Made by a program: the position numbers and the translations under genes. A DNA stretch of 64,000 nucleotides from an uncultured Trichococcus sp. GTDB lineage: Bacteria; Bacillota; Bacilli; Lactobacillales; Aerococcaceae. Below, piece after piece: positions 38,616 through 49,938 of this stretch. The notes beneath the pieces were generated by a model, which made no database searches, had not been told where the DNA came from, and was given only the letters and a program-made list of their open reading frames with translations. The first letter of the stretch is position 1, and every line of letters begins with the position of its first letter. The stretch lies in NCBI RefSeq assembly GCF_963667775.1, contig NZ_OY764015.1:626501-690500 (forward strand). The letters run 5' to 3'.

Positions 38616-39401
38616 ATGGCAGTAATTTCAATGAAACAATTATTGGAAGCAGGCGTACACTTCGGTCACCAGACTCGTCGTTGGAACCCAAAAATGAAGA
38701 GATACATCTTTACAGAAAGAAACGGTATCTACATCATCGACTTGCAAAAAACCGTGAAATTAGTCGACGAAGCATACAAATATATGCTTAACGTTGCTGA
38801 AGAAGGCGGCGTAGCACTATTCGTAGGGACTAAAAAACAAGCGCAAGATTCAATCAAAGACGAAGCTATCCGTTCAGGACAGTTCTTCGTAAATCACCGT
38901 TGGTTAGGTGGTACTTTGACTAACTGGGATACTATCCAAAAACGTATCAAACGTTTGAAATCAATCGAAGCAATGTCTGAAGACGGCACTTTCGAACTAC
39001 TTCCTAAAAAAGAAGTTTCTATCTTGAAAAAAGAACAAGAACGTTTGGAAAAATTCTTGGGCGGTATCAAAGATATGCCTAGAATCCCGGATGTAATGTT
39101 CATCGTTGACCCAAGAAAAGAAAGAATCGCTGTTCAAGAAGCTCACAAATTGAACATTCCTATCGTAGCTATGGTTGACACAAACTGTGATCCAGATGAA
39201 ATCGACGTAGTAATCCCTTCAAATGACGATGCTATCCGCGCAGTTAAATTGATCACTGCTAAAATGGCTGATGCTTTCATCGAAGGCAACCAAGGAAAAG
39301 ATCAAGTTGAAATTTCTGTTGAAGAAACTTTCGCAGCTGGAGCTGATGAAGCAACTTCATTAGAAGAAATCGTTGAAGTCGTTGAAGGCGACAACGAATA
39401 A
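38616..39401 (+). CDS. rpsB: 30S ribosomal protein S2
   Basis: A small-subunit protein of 261 aa. It begins [19 protein letters not shown] and has [13 protein letters not shown] and [21 protein letters not shown], all strongly conserved. GGAGGAAA precedes the ATG at 38616. Codon use is more biased than in neighbouring genes, as expected for a highly expressed protein. It is separated from tsf by a strong hairpin. Confidence 0.98.
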   Translation: MAVISMKQLLEAGVHFGHQTRRWNPKMKRYIFTERNGIYIIDLQKTVKLVDEAYKYMLNVAEEGGVALFVGTKKQAQDSIKDEAIRSGQFFVNHRWLGGTLTNWDTIQKRIKRLKSIEAMSEDGTFELLPKKEVSILKKEQERLEKFLGGIKDMPRIPDVMFIVDPRKERIAVQEAHKLNIPIVAMVDTNCDPDEIDVVIPSNDDAIRAVKLITAKMADAFIEGNQGKDQVEISVEETFAAGADEATSLEEIVEVVEGDNE

Positions 39402-39427
39402 TATTTCCTATTTAGTTTGAAGCAATG

Positions 39428-39505
39428 AGCTGTCTCAGAAAAGAAGAAAGATATAGCCAATTAGGTAGCCGACATCTTTTCTATCTCTTTGGGACAGCTT
39501 TTTTT
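39428..39505 (+). terminator. Terminator in the rpsB-tsf gap
   Basis: A long extended hairpin: AGCTGTCTCA pairs with TGGGACAGCT, and an inner AAAGAT pairs with ATCTTT. It ends in seven T. It should cut most transcripts after rpsB. Confidence 0.8.
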
Positions 39506-39536
39506 ATGAAAAAGAATATTCAGGAGGAATCATAGA

Positions 39537-40418
39537 ATGGCACAAGTAACAGCAAAAATGGTTAAAGAATTACGCGACATGACAGGCGTAGGCATGATGG
39601 ATGCTAAAAGAGCTCTAGTAGAAGTCGATGGCGACATGGACAAAGCGGTTGACTACCTAAGAGAAAAAGGTATGGCAAAAGCAGCTAAAAAAGCTGACCG
39701 CATCGCTGCTGAAGGACTTGCAAACGTATATGTCGACGGAAATACAGCTGTTATCGCTGAAATCAATGCAGAGACGGACTTTGTTGCGAAAAACGACAAA
39801 TTCCAAAACTTGGTAGCCGACATCACAGCGCTCATCGCTAAAAACAAGCCAGAAACAGTTGAAGCTGCTTTAGCAATCGAAACTGCTGACGGTACATTGA
39901 ACGATGTTATCTTGAACGCTACTACAGTAATCGGCGAAAAAATCACTTTGCGTCGTTTCACTATCGTTGAAAAAACGGATGCTGATGCTTTCGGCGCTTA
40001 CCTGCACCAAGGCGGACGTATCGCTGTATTGACAGTAGTCGAAGGATCCACTGATGCAGACGCTGCTAAAGATATTTCTATGCACATCGCTGCCATCAAT
40101 CCTAAATATGTTTCTCGCGACGAAGTTTCTGCCGAAGAACTTGAGCATGAAAAGAAAGTTCTGACTGAACAAGCATTGAACGAAGGCAAACCAGCAAACA
40201 TCGTTGAAAAAATGATCGTAGGCCGTTTGAACAAATTCTTGAGCGAAATTTCATTGAACGACCAACCATTCGTTAAAGATCCAGATCAAACAGTTTCACA
40301 ATATGCTGCTTCCAAAGGCGGCACTGTTAAATCTTTCGTTCGCTACGCTGTAGGCGAAGGTATCGAAAAACGTTCTGTGGACTTTGCAGAAGAAGTTATG
40401 AGCCAAGTCAAAAAATAA
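39537..40418 (+). CDS. tsf: Elongation factor Ts
   Basis: The guanine-nucleotide exchange factor for EF-Tu. The 293-aa protein has the N-terminal UBA-like domain ([19 protein letters not shown]), the TDFVAKND motif and the long core with coiled-coil insertion. AGGAGGAA lies about 8 bases before the ATG. It is downstream of rpsB as in nearly all bacteria, and its codon use is strongly biased. Confidence 0.98.
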   Translation: MAQVTAKMVKELRDMTGVGMMDAKRALVEVDGDMDKAVDYLREKGMAKAAKKADRIAAEGLANVYVDGNTAVIAEINAETDFVAKNDKFQNLVADITALIAKNKPETVEAALAIETADGTLNDVILNATTVIGEKITLRRFTIVEKTDADAFGAYLHQGGRIAVLTVVEGSTDADAAKDISMHIAAINPKYVSRDEVSAEELEHEKKVLTEQALNEGKPANIVEKMIVGRLNKFLSEISLNDQPFVKDPDQTVSQYAASKGGTVKSFVRYAVGEGIEKRSVDFAEEVMSQVKK

Positions 40419-40421
40419 TGA

Positions 40422-41228
<807 letters not shown>

Positions 41229-41230
41229 TC

Positions 41231-41788
41231 ATGGTTAAAGAAATCCTGGATAATGCGATCGACAGAATGAAAAAAACGGAAGCTGCATTGATCCGCGAAC
41301 TTGGATCGATTCGGGCAGGCCGCGCGAATGCGAGTTTGTTGGACCGCATCGAAGTGGAATACTACGGAACGAGCACGCCAGTGAATCAATTGGCTTCCAT
41401 CACGATTCCTGAAGGACGCATGTTGTTGGTAACACCTTACGATAAATCCAGTATCGGTGATATCGAACGCGCGATTTACCAAAGCGACCTTGGCATCAAC
41501 CCAGCCAATGACGGGAACGTCATCCGGTTGGTGATTCCGGCACTGACTTCAGAACGACGCAAAGAGTTGGCGAAAACCGTAGGCAAAGAAAACGAAGCGG
41601 CTAAGATTTCAATCCGTAATATTCGCCGCGATGCCATCGAAGCGTTGAAAAAAGCAGAAAAGAACAAAGAAATCACAGAAGATGAGTTGCACACATATGA
41701 GAAGAAAGTGCAAGAATTCACCGACAAATCTTCCAAAGAAATCGACAAAATAACAGCGGACAAAGAAAAAGAAATTTTGGACGTATAA
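41231..41788 (+). CDS. frr: Ribosome recycling factor
   Basis: Splits ribosomes after termination together with EF-G. The 185-aa protein is of normal length. Conserved [16 protein letters not shown] and the C-terminal helices with [19 protein letters not shown] are visible. It is coupled to pyrH and ends in a strong terminator. Confidence 0.97.
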   Translation: MVKEILDNAIDRMKKTEAALIRELGSIRAGRANASLLDRIEVEYYGTSTPVNQLASITIPEGRMLLVTPYDKSSIGDIERAIYQSDLGINPANDGNVIRLVIPALTSERRKELAKTVGKENEAAKISIRNIRRDAIEALKKAEKNKEITEDELHTYEKKVQEFTDKSSKEIDKITADKEKEILDV

Positions 41789-41802
41789 AATTTCATCCGT
41801 TG

Positions 41803-41858
41803 GAAAGGAGCCAGGGCACAAATCATTCCGAATGATTTGTGCCCTGGCTTTTCCTTTC
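41803..41858 (+). terminator. Terminator of pyrH-frr
   Basis: A perfect 18-bp stem (GCCAGGGCACAAATCATT and its complement) with a 3-base loop and TTTTCCTTT. Confidence 0.92.
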
Positions 41859-41964
41859 AAGGCAGCTAGTCTCTTTAAATATTTCATAATTTCCCGTTAA
41901 TCATAGGAATTCAGGCGGGATTTTGTTAAAATAAAAAGAGTTATGAAAAAGTGAGGGATAAAGC

Positions 41965-42726
41965 ATGGCTCTATTCAAGAGTGAGAATCCAAAAACAGAA
42001 TTACCGTTTGATGAGAACGGAATCGTTCCGGCCCATGTGGCCATCATCATGGACGGAAATGGCCGTTGGGCAAAGAAAAAAATGATGCCGCGTGTTTACG
42101 GACACAAAGAAGGCATGAACACCGTGAAAAGGATTGCCATTGAAGCAAGTCGCCTGAACATCAAGGTTTTGACGCTATATGCCTTTTCGACAGAAAACTG
42201 GAAACGTCCGACTGACGAAGTCAATTTTTTGATGGGTTTGCCCATCGATTTTTTTGATGTGTTCATGCCGGAATTGATGCAGAACAACATCAAAGTGACG
42301 ACCATCGGCTGGATCGATCAATTGCCAGAGAAGACGCTGAAGGTCGTGCAAAATGCGATTGATAAAACAAAGGACAACACAGGTCTTGTTTTGAATTTTG
42401 CGCTGAATTATGGGTCCAGGGCGGAAATCCTTCAAGCTACGACAATGATTGCGCGCGATGTCGCGTCAGGAAAACTCTCGACAGACGGAATCACCGATGA
42501 GATATTCGCTGGATATCTATTCACAAGTGGGCTTGGTGAATGGCAAGATCCCGACTTGCTGATCCGCACCAGTGGGGAAATCCGTCTCAGCAACTTTTTG
42601 CTGTGGCAGGCGGCGTACAGTGAAATGTACTTTACGGAAGAATTTTGGCCTGATTTTTCGATAGCCAGCTTGCGGGCGGCTTTAGCAGAATATCAGCATC
42701 GAAATCGTCGTTTCGGCGGCATATAG
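41965..42726 (+). CDS. uppS: Isoprenyl transferase (undecaprenyl diphosphate synthase)
   Basis: A cis-prenyltransferase making the C55 carrier lipid for cell-wall synthesis. The 253-aa protein has the P-loop-like HVAIIMDGNGRWAKK near residue 23, the AFSTENWKRP block and the C-terminal DLLIRTSGEIRLSNFLLWQ. The ATG follows GTGAGGGA. cdsA begins 10 bases later. Confidence 0.96.
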   Translation: MALFKSENPKTELPFDENGIVPAHVAIIMDGNGRWAKKKMMPRVYGHKEGMNTVKRIAIEASRLNIKVLTLYAFSTENWKRPTDEVNFLMGLPIDFFDVFMPELMQNNIKVTTIGWIDQLPEKTLKVVQNAIDKTKDNTGLVLNFALNYGSRAEILQATTMIARDVASGKLSTDGITDEIFAGYLFTSGLGEWQDPDLLIRTSGEIRLSNFLLWQAAYSEMYFTEEFWPDFSIASLRAALAEYQHRNRRFGGI

Positions 42727-42736
42727 GGAGGATATT

Positions 42737-43531
42737 ATGAAGCAAAGAGTAATCACAGGCTTAGTGGCTGCCGCCGTGTTCATCCCATTCTTATGGCTTG
42801 GGGGACTGCCGCTGCAACTGCTGGTGACAGCGATCGGCTTGATCGCTGTTCAAGAACTATTGAAGATGAAAAAACTGTCCATCTTCAGTGTGGAAGGGAT
42901 CATCACTGCTTTGGCGACCGTATTATTGATGTTGCCGGAATCCTATCTTCATTTCATCCCCGATGGCATCGATGCGATGCTTTTGATTTATCTGGAGGCA
43001 TTGATACTGTTCGTATTTACAGTATTTTCGCGGAATGATTTTACTTTCGACGATGCAGCTGCATCAGTGCTGACTTCCCTTTATGTCGGGAGAGGATTTT
43101 ATTACTTCATGCAGACAAGGGACATCGGTTTTTGGATGGTGCTCTTAGTGTTGTTCATCATTTGGGGAACGGATATCGGCGCTTACATGATCGGGAGAAA
43201 AATAGGCAAGAACAAATTGGCTCCGGCAATCAGCCCCAACAAAACAATCGAAGGATCCGTCGGCGGTTCGATCGCTGCTGTCCTGATCGCCATCGTATTT
43301 TTCCATTACTACAATCCTTTGGAATTATCGATGGGCCTCCAGATCATGCTGGCAGCCCTGCTTTCGGTCTGTGGCCAGATGGGTGATTTAGTCGAATCGG
43401 CATTCAAACGTTATTTTGGCGTCAAGGATGCCGGGAAGATATTGCCCGGACACGGCGGCATGCTCGATCGTTTCGACAGTACGCTTTTTGTGATGCCGGT
43501 GTTCCATATTTTTCTGAATTTCATTTTTTAA
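42737..43531 (+). CDS. cdsA: Phosphatidate cytidylyltransferase
   Basis: Makes CDP-diacylglycerol for phospholipid synthesis. It is an integral membrane enzyme of 264 aa with about eight helices. The family signature near the C-terminus, VKDAGKILPGHGGMLDRFDS, is complete, and the earlier SPNKTIEGSVGG is present. GGGAGG lies close before the ATG. It is translated with uppS and rseP. Confidence 0.96.
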   Translation: MKQRVITGLVAAAVFIPFLWLGGLPLQLLVTAIGLIAVQELLKMKKLSIFSVEGIITALATVLLMLPESYLHFIPDGIDAMLLIYLEALILFVFTVFSRNDFTFDDAAASVLTSLYVGRGFYYFMQTRDIGFWMVLLVLFIIWGTDIGAYMIGRKIGKNKLAPAISPNKTIEGSVGGSIAAVLIAIVFFHYYNPLELSMGLQIMLAALLSVCGQMGDLVESAFKRYFGVKDAGKILPGHGGMLDRFDSTLFVMPVFHIFLNFIF

Positions 43532-43567
43532 AGAAGCGAAGACAAGATAAAGAAAGGGAGGGATTAC

Positions 43568-44842
43568 ATGTTTCAGACAATCATAACGTTTATTATCGTG
43601 TTCAGCATTTTAGTGATCATCCATGAATTCGGTCATTTCTATTTTGCGAAAAAAGCTGGCATTTTGGTTCGTGAATTCGCAATCGGTATGGGCCCAAAAA
43701 TCTTCTCTCATCGCAAAAACGGAACAACCTACACGATCCGGATGCTGCCTATCGGCGGTTACGTGCGGATGGCCGGTATCGGGGACGAAGACACTGACTT
43801 GAAACCCGGTATGCCGCTTAACATCATCCTAGACGAGGCTGAACAGGTCACTCAAATAGATTTGAGCAACAAACAGCATTTGCGGGCTGTTCCGATAGAA
43901 TTGCTGGAAGCTGATCTGGAACACGCGCTCTTTATAAAAGGGGTGATTCCGGGAAGTTCGGAACCCATTACCTATATAGTCAAACGCGATGCGACAATCA
44001 TCGAATCGGATGGAACGGAACTCCAGATCGCTCCCATCGATGTGCAATACCAATCAGCTCCTTTACTGAAACGGATGATGACGAACTTTGCCGGACCGAT
44101 GAATAATTTCATTTTGGGTATCGCCGTGTTCATTTCGATTGCATTCGTGCAAGGCGGCGTTACGGTCAACGATAACCGTTTGGGGGAAATCCAGCCGGGA
44201 AGCCCGGCAGAAACAGCCGGATTACGGGAGGGTGACGAGGTGGCGGCTGTGAATGGCGCTACAATCGCCGATTGGACGGAATTGGTTGCTTCCATCCAAG
44301 CCAATCCGGGCAGCGAAATTACACTGACAGTTTTGACGGACGGCCAAGAAGCCCGAACTGTCCTGGTTACGCCTGCAATAAAAACCGATGAACAAGGCAA
44401 TGAATATGGCTTGATCGGCGTCGCTGCCCCGATTGATCGCACCTTGATGGCCAAAATCAGTTACGGGTTCGAGCAATTCTGGTTGATAGCCACTTCCATA
44501 TTCGGATTGGTCTTCGCGATGTTCAGGACCGGCTTCCAGGCTGATTCATTCGGCGGTCCGGTCGCCATCTATGCAGCTACCGAACAAGTCGTTGATTATG
44601 GTTTTCTGAGCGTACTCGGTTTCTTGGCCTACTTGAGCATCAATCTCGGCGTTGTGAATCTATTGCCTATTCCGGCTTTGGATGGCGGAAAACTGTTGCT
44701 TAATGTAGTCGAAGGAGTCAGGGGTAAGCCATTGGATCCGGAGAAGGAAGGAATCATCACTGCTGTCGGAATGGGACTGTTGCTCCTGCTGATGGTCATT
44801 GTAACGTGGAATGATATTCAAAGATTTTTCTTTGGCCAATGA
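43568..44842 (+). CDS. rseP: Site-2 membrane metalloprotease RseP/RasP
   Basis: Cleaves membrane-embedded substrates, such as anti-sigma factors and leftover signal peptides, within the bilayer. The 424-aa protein has the zinc motif HEFGH near residue 18, a PDZ domain over about residues 195-275 (GEIQPGSPAETAGLREGDEV), and the second catalytic block NLLPIPALDGGK near 372. It is the last gene of uppS-cdsA-rseP. proS, which often lies between rseP and polC, is absent here. Confidence 0.95.
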   Translation: MFQTIITFIIVFSILVIIHEFGHFYFAKKAGILVREFAIGMGPKIFSHRKNGTTYTIRMLPIGGYVRMAGIGDEDTDLKPGMPLNIILDEAEQVTQIDLSNKQHLRAVPIELLEADLEHALFIKGVIPGSSEPITYIVKRDATIIESDGTELQIAPIDVQYQSAPLLKRMMTNFAGPMNNFILGIAVFISIAFVQGGVTVNDNRLGEIQPGSPAETAGLREGDEVAAVNGATIADWTELVASIQANPGSEITLTVLTDGQEARTVLVTPAIKTDEQGNEYGLIGVAAPIDRTLMAKISYGFEQFWLIATSIFGLVFAMFRTGFQADSFGGPVAIYAATEQVVDYGFLSVLGFLAYLSINLGVVNLLPIPALDGGKLLLNVVEGVRGKPLDPEKEGIITAVGMGLLLLLMVIVTWNDIQRFFFGQ

Positions 44843-44856
44843 TAAAAAGAAAATAG

Positions 44857-44903
44857 AAAGATTCAAAGAAAGGAAAGTTCATTCTTTGGATCTTTTTGTT
44901 TGT
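44857..44903 (+). terminator. Terminator between rseP and polC
   Basis: Stem AAAGATTCAAAGAA with TTCTTTGGATCTTT (one G-U pair) and a T run. It lies 20 bases before the polC start, so polC may rely partly on read-through or a nearby promoter that I did not identify. Confidence 0.75.
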
Positions 44904-44924
44904 TAGTCGAGAAGGAGAGATCAA

Positions 44925-47900
44925 ATGGCATTATCGAAACATGAATTGTTCCAGCAGATGCTGGAACAGATAAATCTGCATCACCAACCTGAGTATTTGC
45001 CGTATTTTGAAAACGGAGAAATCGAACGGGTCATTGTGCATAAAAAATCGAAATTATGGTCCTTCCAGTTCGTTTTTGATAACGTCCTGCCTTTCGAAGT
45101 ATTCAATGCTTTGATGAACCATATGAAAATAAAATTCCAAACCATCGCCAAAATCGATTTTCAGATCAAAACAAGGAAACCTGTTTTGACGAACGAGAGT
45201 ATTCTTGATTATTGGGAAACGGTCGTCCAGCGCAGTAACATATCTTCTCCACTGGTTCAGAGCCTTTTTGCTAAGCACACGCCCGTTGTCATGGACAACA
45301 AAGTCGTAATCAATGTCGAAAACGAAATCACCAAAAATCATTTGGCGGATAACTACTTATCCTTGATCCAACAGAACTACCTGGTCTTGGGATTTCCGAG
45401 TTTCCAGCTTACGATCGAAGTGGACGAGGCAGCCTCAGAAGCCAGAATGTCCGAATATCTGGCAAGGAAACAAGAACAGGATGAAATGTTGGTCAAACAA
45501 GCAGAGGAAGCCATCAAACAAAACCAACAGGACAGACAGCGCGGTGACGGTCCGCAATCAAAAGGCGGCAACAGTGGTCCCTTGCTGATCGGCAGACAGA
45601 TTTCCGGCAAGGAAGAAATCAAGCAGATGGCTTCGATCACTGAAGAAGAGCGTTCCGTAGTCATCGAAGGCTATATTTTCGACAGCGAAATCCGCGAGCT
45701 GCGTTCCGGCCGGAAACTGCTCGTGTTCAAAATGACGGATTACACTTCCTCCTTTTCGGTGAAGCTGTTCTCGTCGAACGAAACAGATGAACAGAACTTC
45801 GAACTGGTCAAAAAAGGCATCTGGGTGCGCGTGCGCGGGAGCGTCCAAGAAGACACATTCATGCGTGATCTGGTCGTGAATGGCAGGGACGTGAATGAGG
45901 TGGCTCATGCGGAACGGAAAGACCGTGCGCCCGAAGACGAAAAAAGGGTGGAATTGCATCTGCATTCAAATATGAGCCAGATGGATGCCACCAATGGCAT
46001 CGGTGATTTTGTCAAACAGGCAGCGAAATGGGGACACAAAGCCATCGCTCTGACTGACCATGCAGCTGCGCAAGGCTATCCCGATGCCCACGCAGCCGGA
46101 AAAGCGAATAACGTAAAAATATTGTACGGAATTGAAGCATACGTCGTCGATGATGGTGTTCCGATAGCCTATAACCCGGTCCATGAAGATCTCAGCGAAG
46201 CGACCTATGTCGTATTCGACGTGGAAACAACGGGATTATCGGCAGTTTACGACACAATCATCGAGTTGGCTGCCGTTAAAATGTACAAAGGAAATGTCAT
46301 CGAGACATTCGAAGAATTCATCAATCCGGGCCATCCATTATCGCAGACTACCATCCAATTGACCGGCATAACCGATGACATGGTGCGCGATTCCAAACCG
46401 GAAAAAACGGTGCTCGAGGAATTCGCCGCATTCGCCGAGGGAACCATTCTCGTAGCCCACAATGCCAGCTTTGACATGGGCTTCCTGAACAACAGTTATG
46501 AACGTTACGGTATGGCCGAGGCGCCACAACCGGTGATCGATACCTTGGAGATGTCCCGTTTCTTGCATCCCCAATTGAAATCCCATCGTTTGAATACGTT
46601 GGCGAAACGCTATGGTGTCGGCTTGGAACAGCATCACCGGGCCGTTTATGATTCCGAAACGACCGGAGCGCTCTGCTGGATATTCCTGAAGGAAGCCCGA
46701 GAGGAGCACAACATCCTGTTTCATGATGAACTCAACAAATTCATCGGCGGCGGTGATTCATATAAACGGGCCAGGCCTTTCCATGCAACAATTCTGGCGA
46801 AAAATCAAGATGGTCTGAAGGATCTGTTCAAAATCATTTCTGCTTCTAACATCGATTATTATTACCGGACACCGCGCCTTCCGCGCAGTGTTCTGCAAGC
46901 GTCCCGGGAAAACTTATTGATCGGTTCTGCCTGCAGCGAGGGTGAAATTTTTGAGGCGATGATGCAAAAAGGGGCGGAAGCAGCGAAAGCGAAAGCCAAG
47001 TTCTATGATTACATCGAGGTCATGCCGAAAGAGGTCTATGCGCCGCTCATCACGAAAGAACTGGTGAAGAATGAAAGCGATCTGGAAGAGATCATCACCC
47101 AGATTGTTGCCATCGGGGATGAACTGGGCAAAACGGTCGTGGCAACCGGGAATGTCCATTACCTGAACAAGGAGGACGCCATCTACCGGGAAATATTGAT
47201 CGGTTCTTTGAAGGTGAACCAAGGTAAGGTTCTGCATTTGCCGGAAGCACATTTCCGGACGACAGATGAGATGCTGGACTGTTTTTCCTTCCTCGGAAAA
47301 GAAAAAGCTAAGGAAATCGTCATCTATAATTCCCAGAAAATTGCCGACAGCATTGGCGAAATCATCCCGATCAAGGATCAGCTGTACACGCCGAACATGG
47401 AGGGGGCGAACGAGGAGGTCACGAGACTTTCCTATGATGAAGCCAAACGTCTCTACGGCGAAGAACTCCCTGAACTGGTCGAAAAAAGGCTGGAGAAAGA
47501 GCTCAACTCGATCATCGGCAACGGCTTCTCGGTGATCTATCTGATTTCCCAAAAACTGGTACTGAAAAGCAACCAGGACGGCTATCTGGTTGGATCCCGG
47601 GGATCGGTCGGTTCGAGTTTTGTTGCCACGATGACCGGCATAACGGAAGTCAACCCTTTGCCGCCGCATTACCGCTGTCCCGAATGCAAATATTCCTATT
47701 TCTATGAAGATGGATCGATCGGTTCCGGATACGATCTGGAGAAAAAGGATTGTCCAAAGTGCGGAACGGATATGGACCGCGACGGGCATGACATCCCTTT
47801 TGAAACCTTCCTTGGTTTCTATGGAGACAAAGTACCCGATATCGACTTGAACTTCTCGGGGGAATACCAAGCGCATGCCCACGCCTACACGAAAGAGCTC

Positions 47901-49262
47901 TTTGGTGAGGAATACGTGTATCGGGCCGGAACGATCGGTACAGTTGCGGACAAGACCGCCTATGGTTATGTGAAAGCCTATGAACGGGATCACAACTTCA
48001 GATTCTCCTCGGCTGAGATCGACAGGTTGGCGAAAGGCTGCACCGGCGTAAAACGGACGACCGGACAGCATCCCGGCGGCATCATCGTTATTCCCGACTA
48101 TATGGATGTTTATGATTTCACACCGATCCAGTTTCCGGCCGATGCCCAGGATTCCGAGTGGAAAACGACACACTTCGATTTCCACTCCATCCACGATAAT
48201 GTACTGAAATTGGATATTCTCGGACACGATGATCCGACCGTCATCCGGATGCTGCAGGATCTGTCCGGAATCGACCCGCAGACGATCCCGCCCAATGATC
48301 CGGATGTCATGAAGATCTTCGGAGGTACCGATGTATTGGGCGTCACGCCCGATCAGATATTCAGTAAAACCGGAACACTCGGAATACCTGAATTCGGGAC
48401 GCGCTTTGTCCGGGGGATGTTGGAGCAAACGAGTCCGAACACCTTTGCGGAACTGCTGCAGATTTCCGGTCTGTCCCATGGTACGGACGTCTATCTGGGC
48501 AATGCCGAAACACTTATCCGCGAGAACAATATCCCGTTGGCGGACGTTATCGGCTGTCGTGATGACATAATGGTATACCTGATCCATCACGGCATGGACG
48601 ACGGACTTGCCTTCAAAATCATGGAGAGTGTCCGGAAAGGGAAAGGGATCCCAGACGATTGGCAGGCGGAGATGCGGGCAAAAGAAATACCTGAATGGTA
48701 TATCCAATCTTGTCTGAAAATCAAGTACATGTTCCCGAAAGCCCATGCCGCAGCGTACGTGCTGATGGCTTTGCGTGTTGCGTATTTCAAAGTGCACCAG
48801 CCGATCCGTTATTACTGTGCTTTCTTTTCTGTGCGTGCGCAGGACTTCGATTTGGTCGCAATGACGCAAGGGAAAGAAATGATCAAAACTCGCATGAAAG
48901 AAATCATGGATAAGGGTTTAGAAGCCTCGGTCAAGGAAAAAAGTTTGCTGACCGTACTGGAATTGGCCAACGAGATGGTGGAGCGCGGCTTTACCTTTAA
49001 GATGGTCGATCTTGATAAATCGCATGCCAATAATTTCGTGATCGAGGGAGACACACTGATTGCCCCGTTCCGGGCCATCCCGGGACTGGGCGGCAACGTG
49101 GCGAACCAGATCGTTCAAGCAAGGGGAAATCAACCGTTTCTGTCCAAAGAGGATCTGGCTACGAGAGGGAAGGTTTCGAAGACGATCATCGATTACATGA
49201 ATGAAAACGGAGTGTTGAAAAACTTACCCGACGAAAATCAACTTTCTTTATTTGATTTTTAG
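44925..49262 (+). CDS. polC: DNA polymerase III PolC-type
   Basis: The main replicative polymerase of Bacillota, 1445 aa. In order: an N-terminal domain, an OB domain near residues 235-315, a PHP domain beginning [16 protein letters not shown] (about 345) and interrupted by a DEDD proofreading exonuclease ([21 protein letters not shown] near 428, [24 protein letters not shown]), then the polymerase core. The core has GSRGSVGSS, a zinc finger [19 protein letters not shown] and the catalytic [12 protein letters not shown] (about 970). The ATG at 44925 is preceded by AAGGAGAG. All catalytic blocks seem intact. Confidence 0.97.
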   Translation: MALSKHELFQQMLEQINLHHQPEYLPYFENGEIERVIVHKKSKLWSFQFVFDNVLPFEVFNALMNHMKIKFQTIAKIDFQIKTRKPVLTNESILDYWETVVQRSNISSPLVQSLFAKHTPVVMDNKVVINVENEITKNHLADNYLSLIQQNYLVLGFPSFQLTIEVDEAASEARMSEYLARKQEQDEMLVKQAEEAIKQNQQDRQRGDGPQSKGGNSGPLLIGRQISGKEEIKQMASITEEERSVVIEGYIFDSEIRELRSGRKLLVFKMTDYTSSFSVKLFSSNETDEQNFELVKKGIWVRVRGSVQEDTFMRDLVVNGRDVNEVAHAERKDRAPEDEKRVELHLHSNMSQMDATNGIGDFVKQAAKWGHKAIALTDHAAAQGYPDAHAAGKANNVKILYGIEAYVVDDGVPIAYNPVHEDLSEATYVVFDVETTGLSAVYDTIIELAAVKMYKGNVIETFEEFINPGHPLSQTTIQLTGITDDMVRDSKPEKTVLEEFAAFAEGTILVAHNASFDMGFLNNSYERYGMAEAPQPVIDTLEMSRFLHPQLKSHRLNTLAKRYGVGLEQHHRAVYDSETTGALCWIFLKEAREEHNILFHDELNKFIGGGDSYKRARPFHATILAKNQDGLKDLFKIISASNIDYYYRTPRLPRSVLQASRENLLIGSACSEGEIFEAMMQKGAEAAKAKAKFYDYIEVMPKEVYAPLITKELVKNESDLEEIITQIVAIGDELGKTVVATGNVHYLNKEDAIYREILIGSLKVNQGKVLHLPEAHFRTTDEMLDCFSFLGKEKAKEIVIYNSQKIADSIGEIIPIKDQLYTPNMEGANEEVTRLSYDEAKRLYGEELPELVEKRLEKELNSIIGNGFSVIYLISQKLVLKSNQDGYLVGSRGSVGSSFVATMTGITEVNPLPPHYRCPECKYSYFYEDGSIGSGYDLEKKDCPKCGTDMDRDGHDIPFETFLGFYGDKVPDIDLNFSGEYQAHAHAYTKELFGEEYVYRAGTIGTVADKTAYGYVKAYERDHNFRFSSAEIDRLAKGCTGVKRTTGQHPGGIIVIPDYMDVYDFTPIQFPADAQDSEWKTTHFDFHSIHDNVLKLDILGHDDPTVIRMLQDLSGIDPQTIPPNDPDVMKIFGGTDVLGVTPDQIFSKTGTLGIPEFGTRFVRGMLEQTSPNTFAELLQISGLSHGTDVYLGNAETLIRENNIPLADVIGCRDDIMVYLIHHGMDDGLAFKIMESVRKGKGIPDDWQAEMRAKEIPEWYIQSCLKIKYMFPKAHAAAYVLMALRVAYFKVHQPIRYYCAFFSVRAQDFDLVAMTQGKEMIKTRMKEIMDKGLEASVKEKSLLTVLELANEMVERGFTFKMVDLDKSHANNFVIEGDTLIAPFRAIPGLGGNVANQIVQARGNQPFLSKEDLATRGKVSKTIIDYMNENGVLKNLPDENQLSLFDF

Positions 49263-49299
49263 GGGAAGGCTATTCCAAAGCCTTTAGATTGGTAAGTCC

Positions 49300-49328
49300 T
49301 TGCATTTACTGACACAATGGTGTATGAT
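49300..49328 (+). promoter_or_regulatory. Promoter of the rimP-nusA-infB operon
   Basis: TTGCAT, 17 bases, TATGAT, in the gap after polC. Transcripts would begin near 49335. Confidence 0.6.
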
Positions 49329-49352
49329 TATAAAAGAATAAGTCGTCGGATG

Positions 49353-49380
49353 GAGTGAGCGGAAACGCTCACTCTTTTTA
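49353..49380 (+). terminator. Early terminator in the rimP-nusA leader
   Basis: A perfect 9-bp stem GAGTGAGCG/CGCTCACTC with a GAAA loop and TTTTTA, only about 20 bases after the expected transcription start and 50 bases before rimP. It may end polC read-through or act as an attenuator. Confidence 0.8.
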
Positions 49381-49432
49381 CGCAGTCAGCCAATGTAGGA
49401 CACTGGTGTAGGATTGATAAAGGAGGATTTCT

Positions 49433-49906
49433 GTGAGTCGTGTAGTAGATGAAGTTCGAGTAGTGGTTCAACCAATAGTTGATGAACAGAATTTAGAATT
49501 AGTGGATATGGAGTTTTTGAAGGAAGGGAAAAACTGGTTTCTCAGAATTTATATAGACAAACCAGGCGGCATCGATATCGAAGAGTGCGCATTGATCAGC
49601 GAAAAAGTCAGTGAAGCTTTGGATGCCATCGATCCGGATCCGATTCCGCAAGCTTACTTCCTGGAGGTATCTTCACCAGGCGCCGAGCGTCCATTAAAGA
49701 CTGAAGCAGATATGCAGAATGCCATCGGTAAATACGTGCATCTCTCCTTCTATCAGGCAATCGATGGGGAAAAATTCTACGAAGGAACGCTGAAGGAAGT
49801 AAACGATGAATCCGTCGTATTGACGATCAGAATCAAAACCCGGATAAAGGACATCGAAATCGAAAGAAAACAGATCGCAAATGCAAGATTGGCTATCCAA
49901 TTTTAA
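49433..49906 (+). CDS. rimP: Ribosome maturation factor RimP
   Basis: Assists 30S assembly. The 157-aa protein has the N-terminal domain (LELVDMEFLKEGKNWFLRIYID) and the EVSSPGAERPLKTEAD motif followed by a small SH3-like domain. The GTG at 49433 is 6 bases after AAAGGAGG. It is first in rimP-nusA-ylxR-ylxQ-infB-rbfA, the classic order. Confidence 0.96.
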   Translation: MSRVVDEVRVVVQPIVDEQNLELVDMEFLKEGKNWFLRIYIDKPGGIDIEECALISEKVSEALDAIDPDPIPQAYFLEVSSPGAERPLKTEADMQNAIGKYVHLSFYQAIDGEKFYEGTLKEVNDESVVLTIRIKTRIKDIEIERKQIANARLAIQF

Positions 49907-49938
49907 TCATTTTTTGAGATAGGAGTGAACAAGTAATT

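Noticed and set aside
46914-48869. A 651-codon open frame on the minus strand
   Set aside because: It lies wholly within polC on the other strand, has no ribosome site and shows no protein-like pattern. It arises from the codon pattern of polC.
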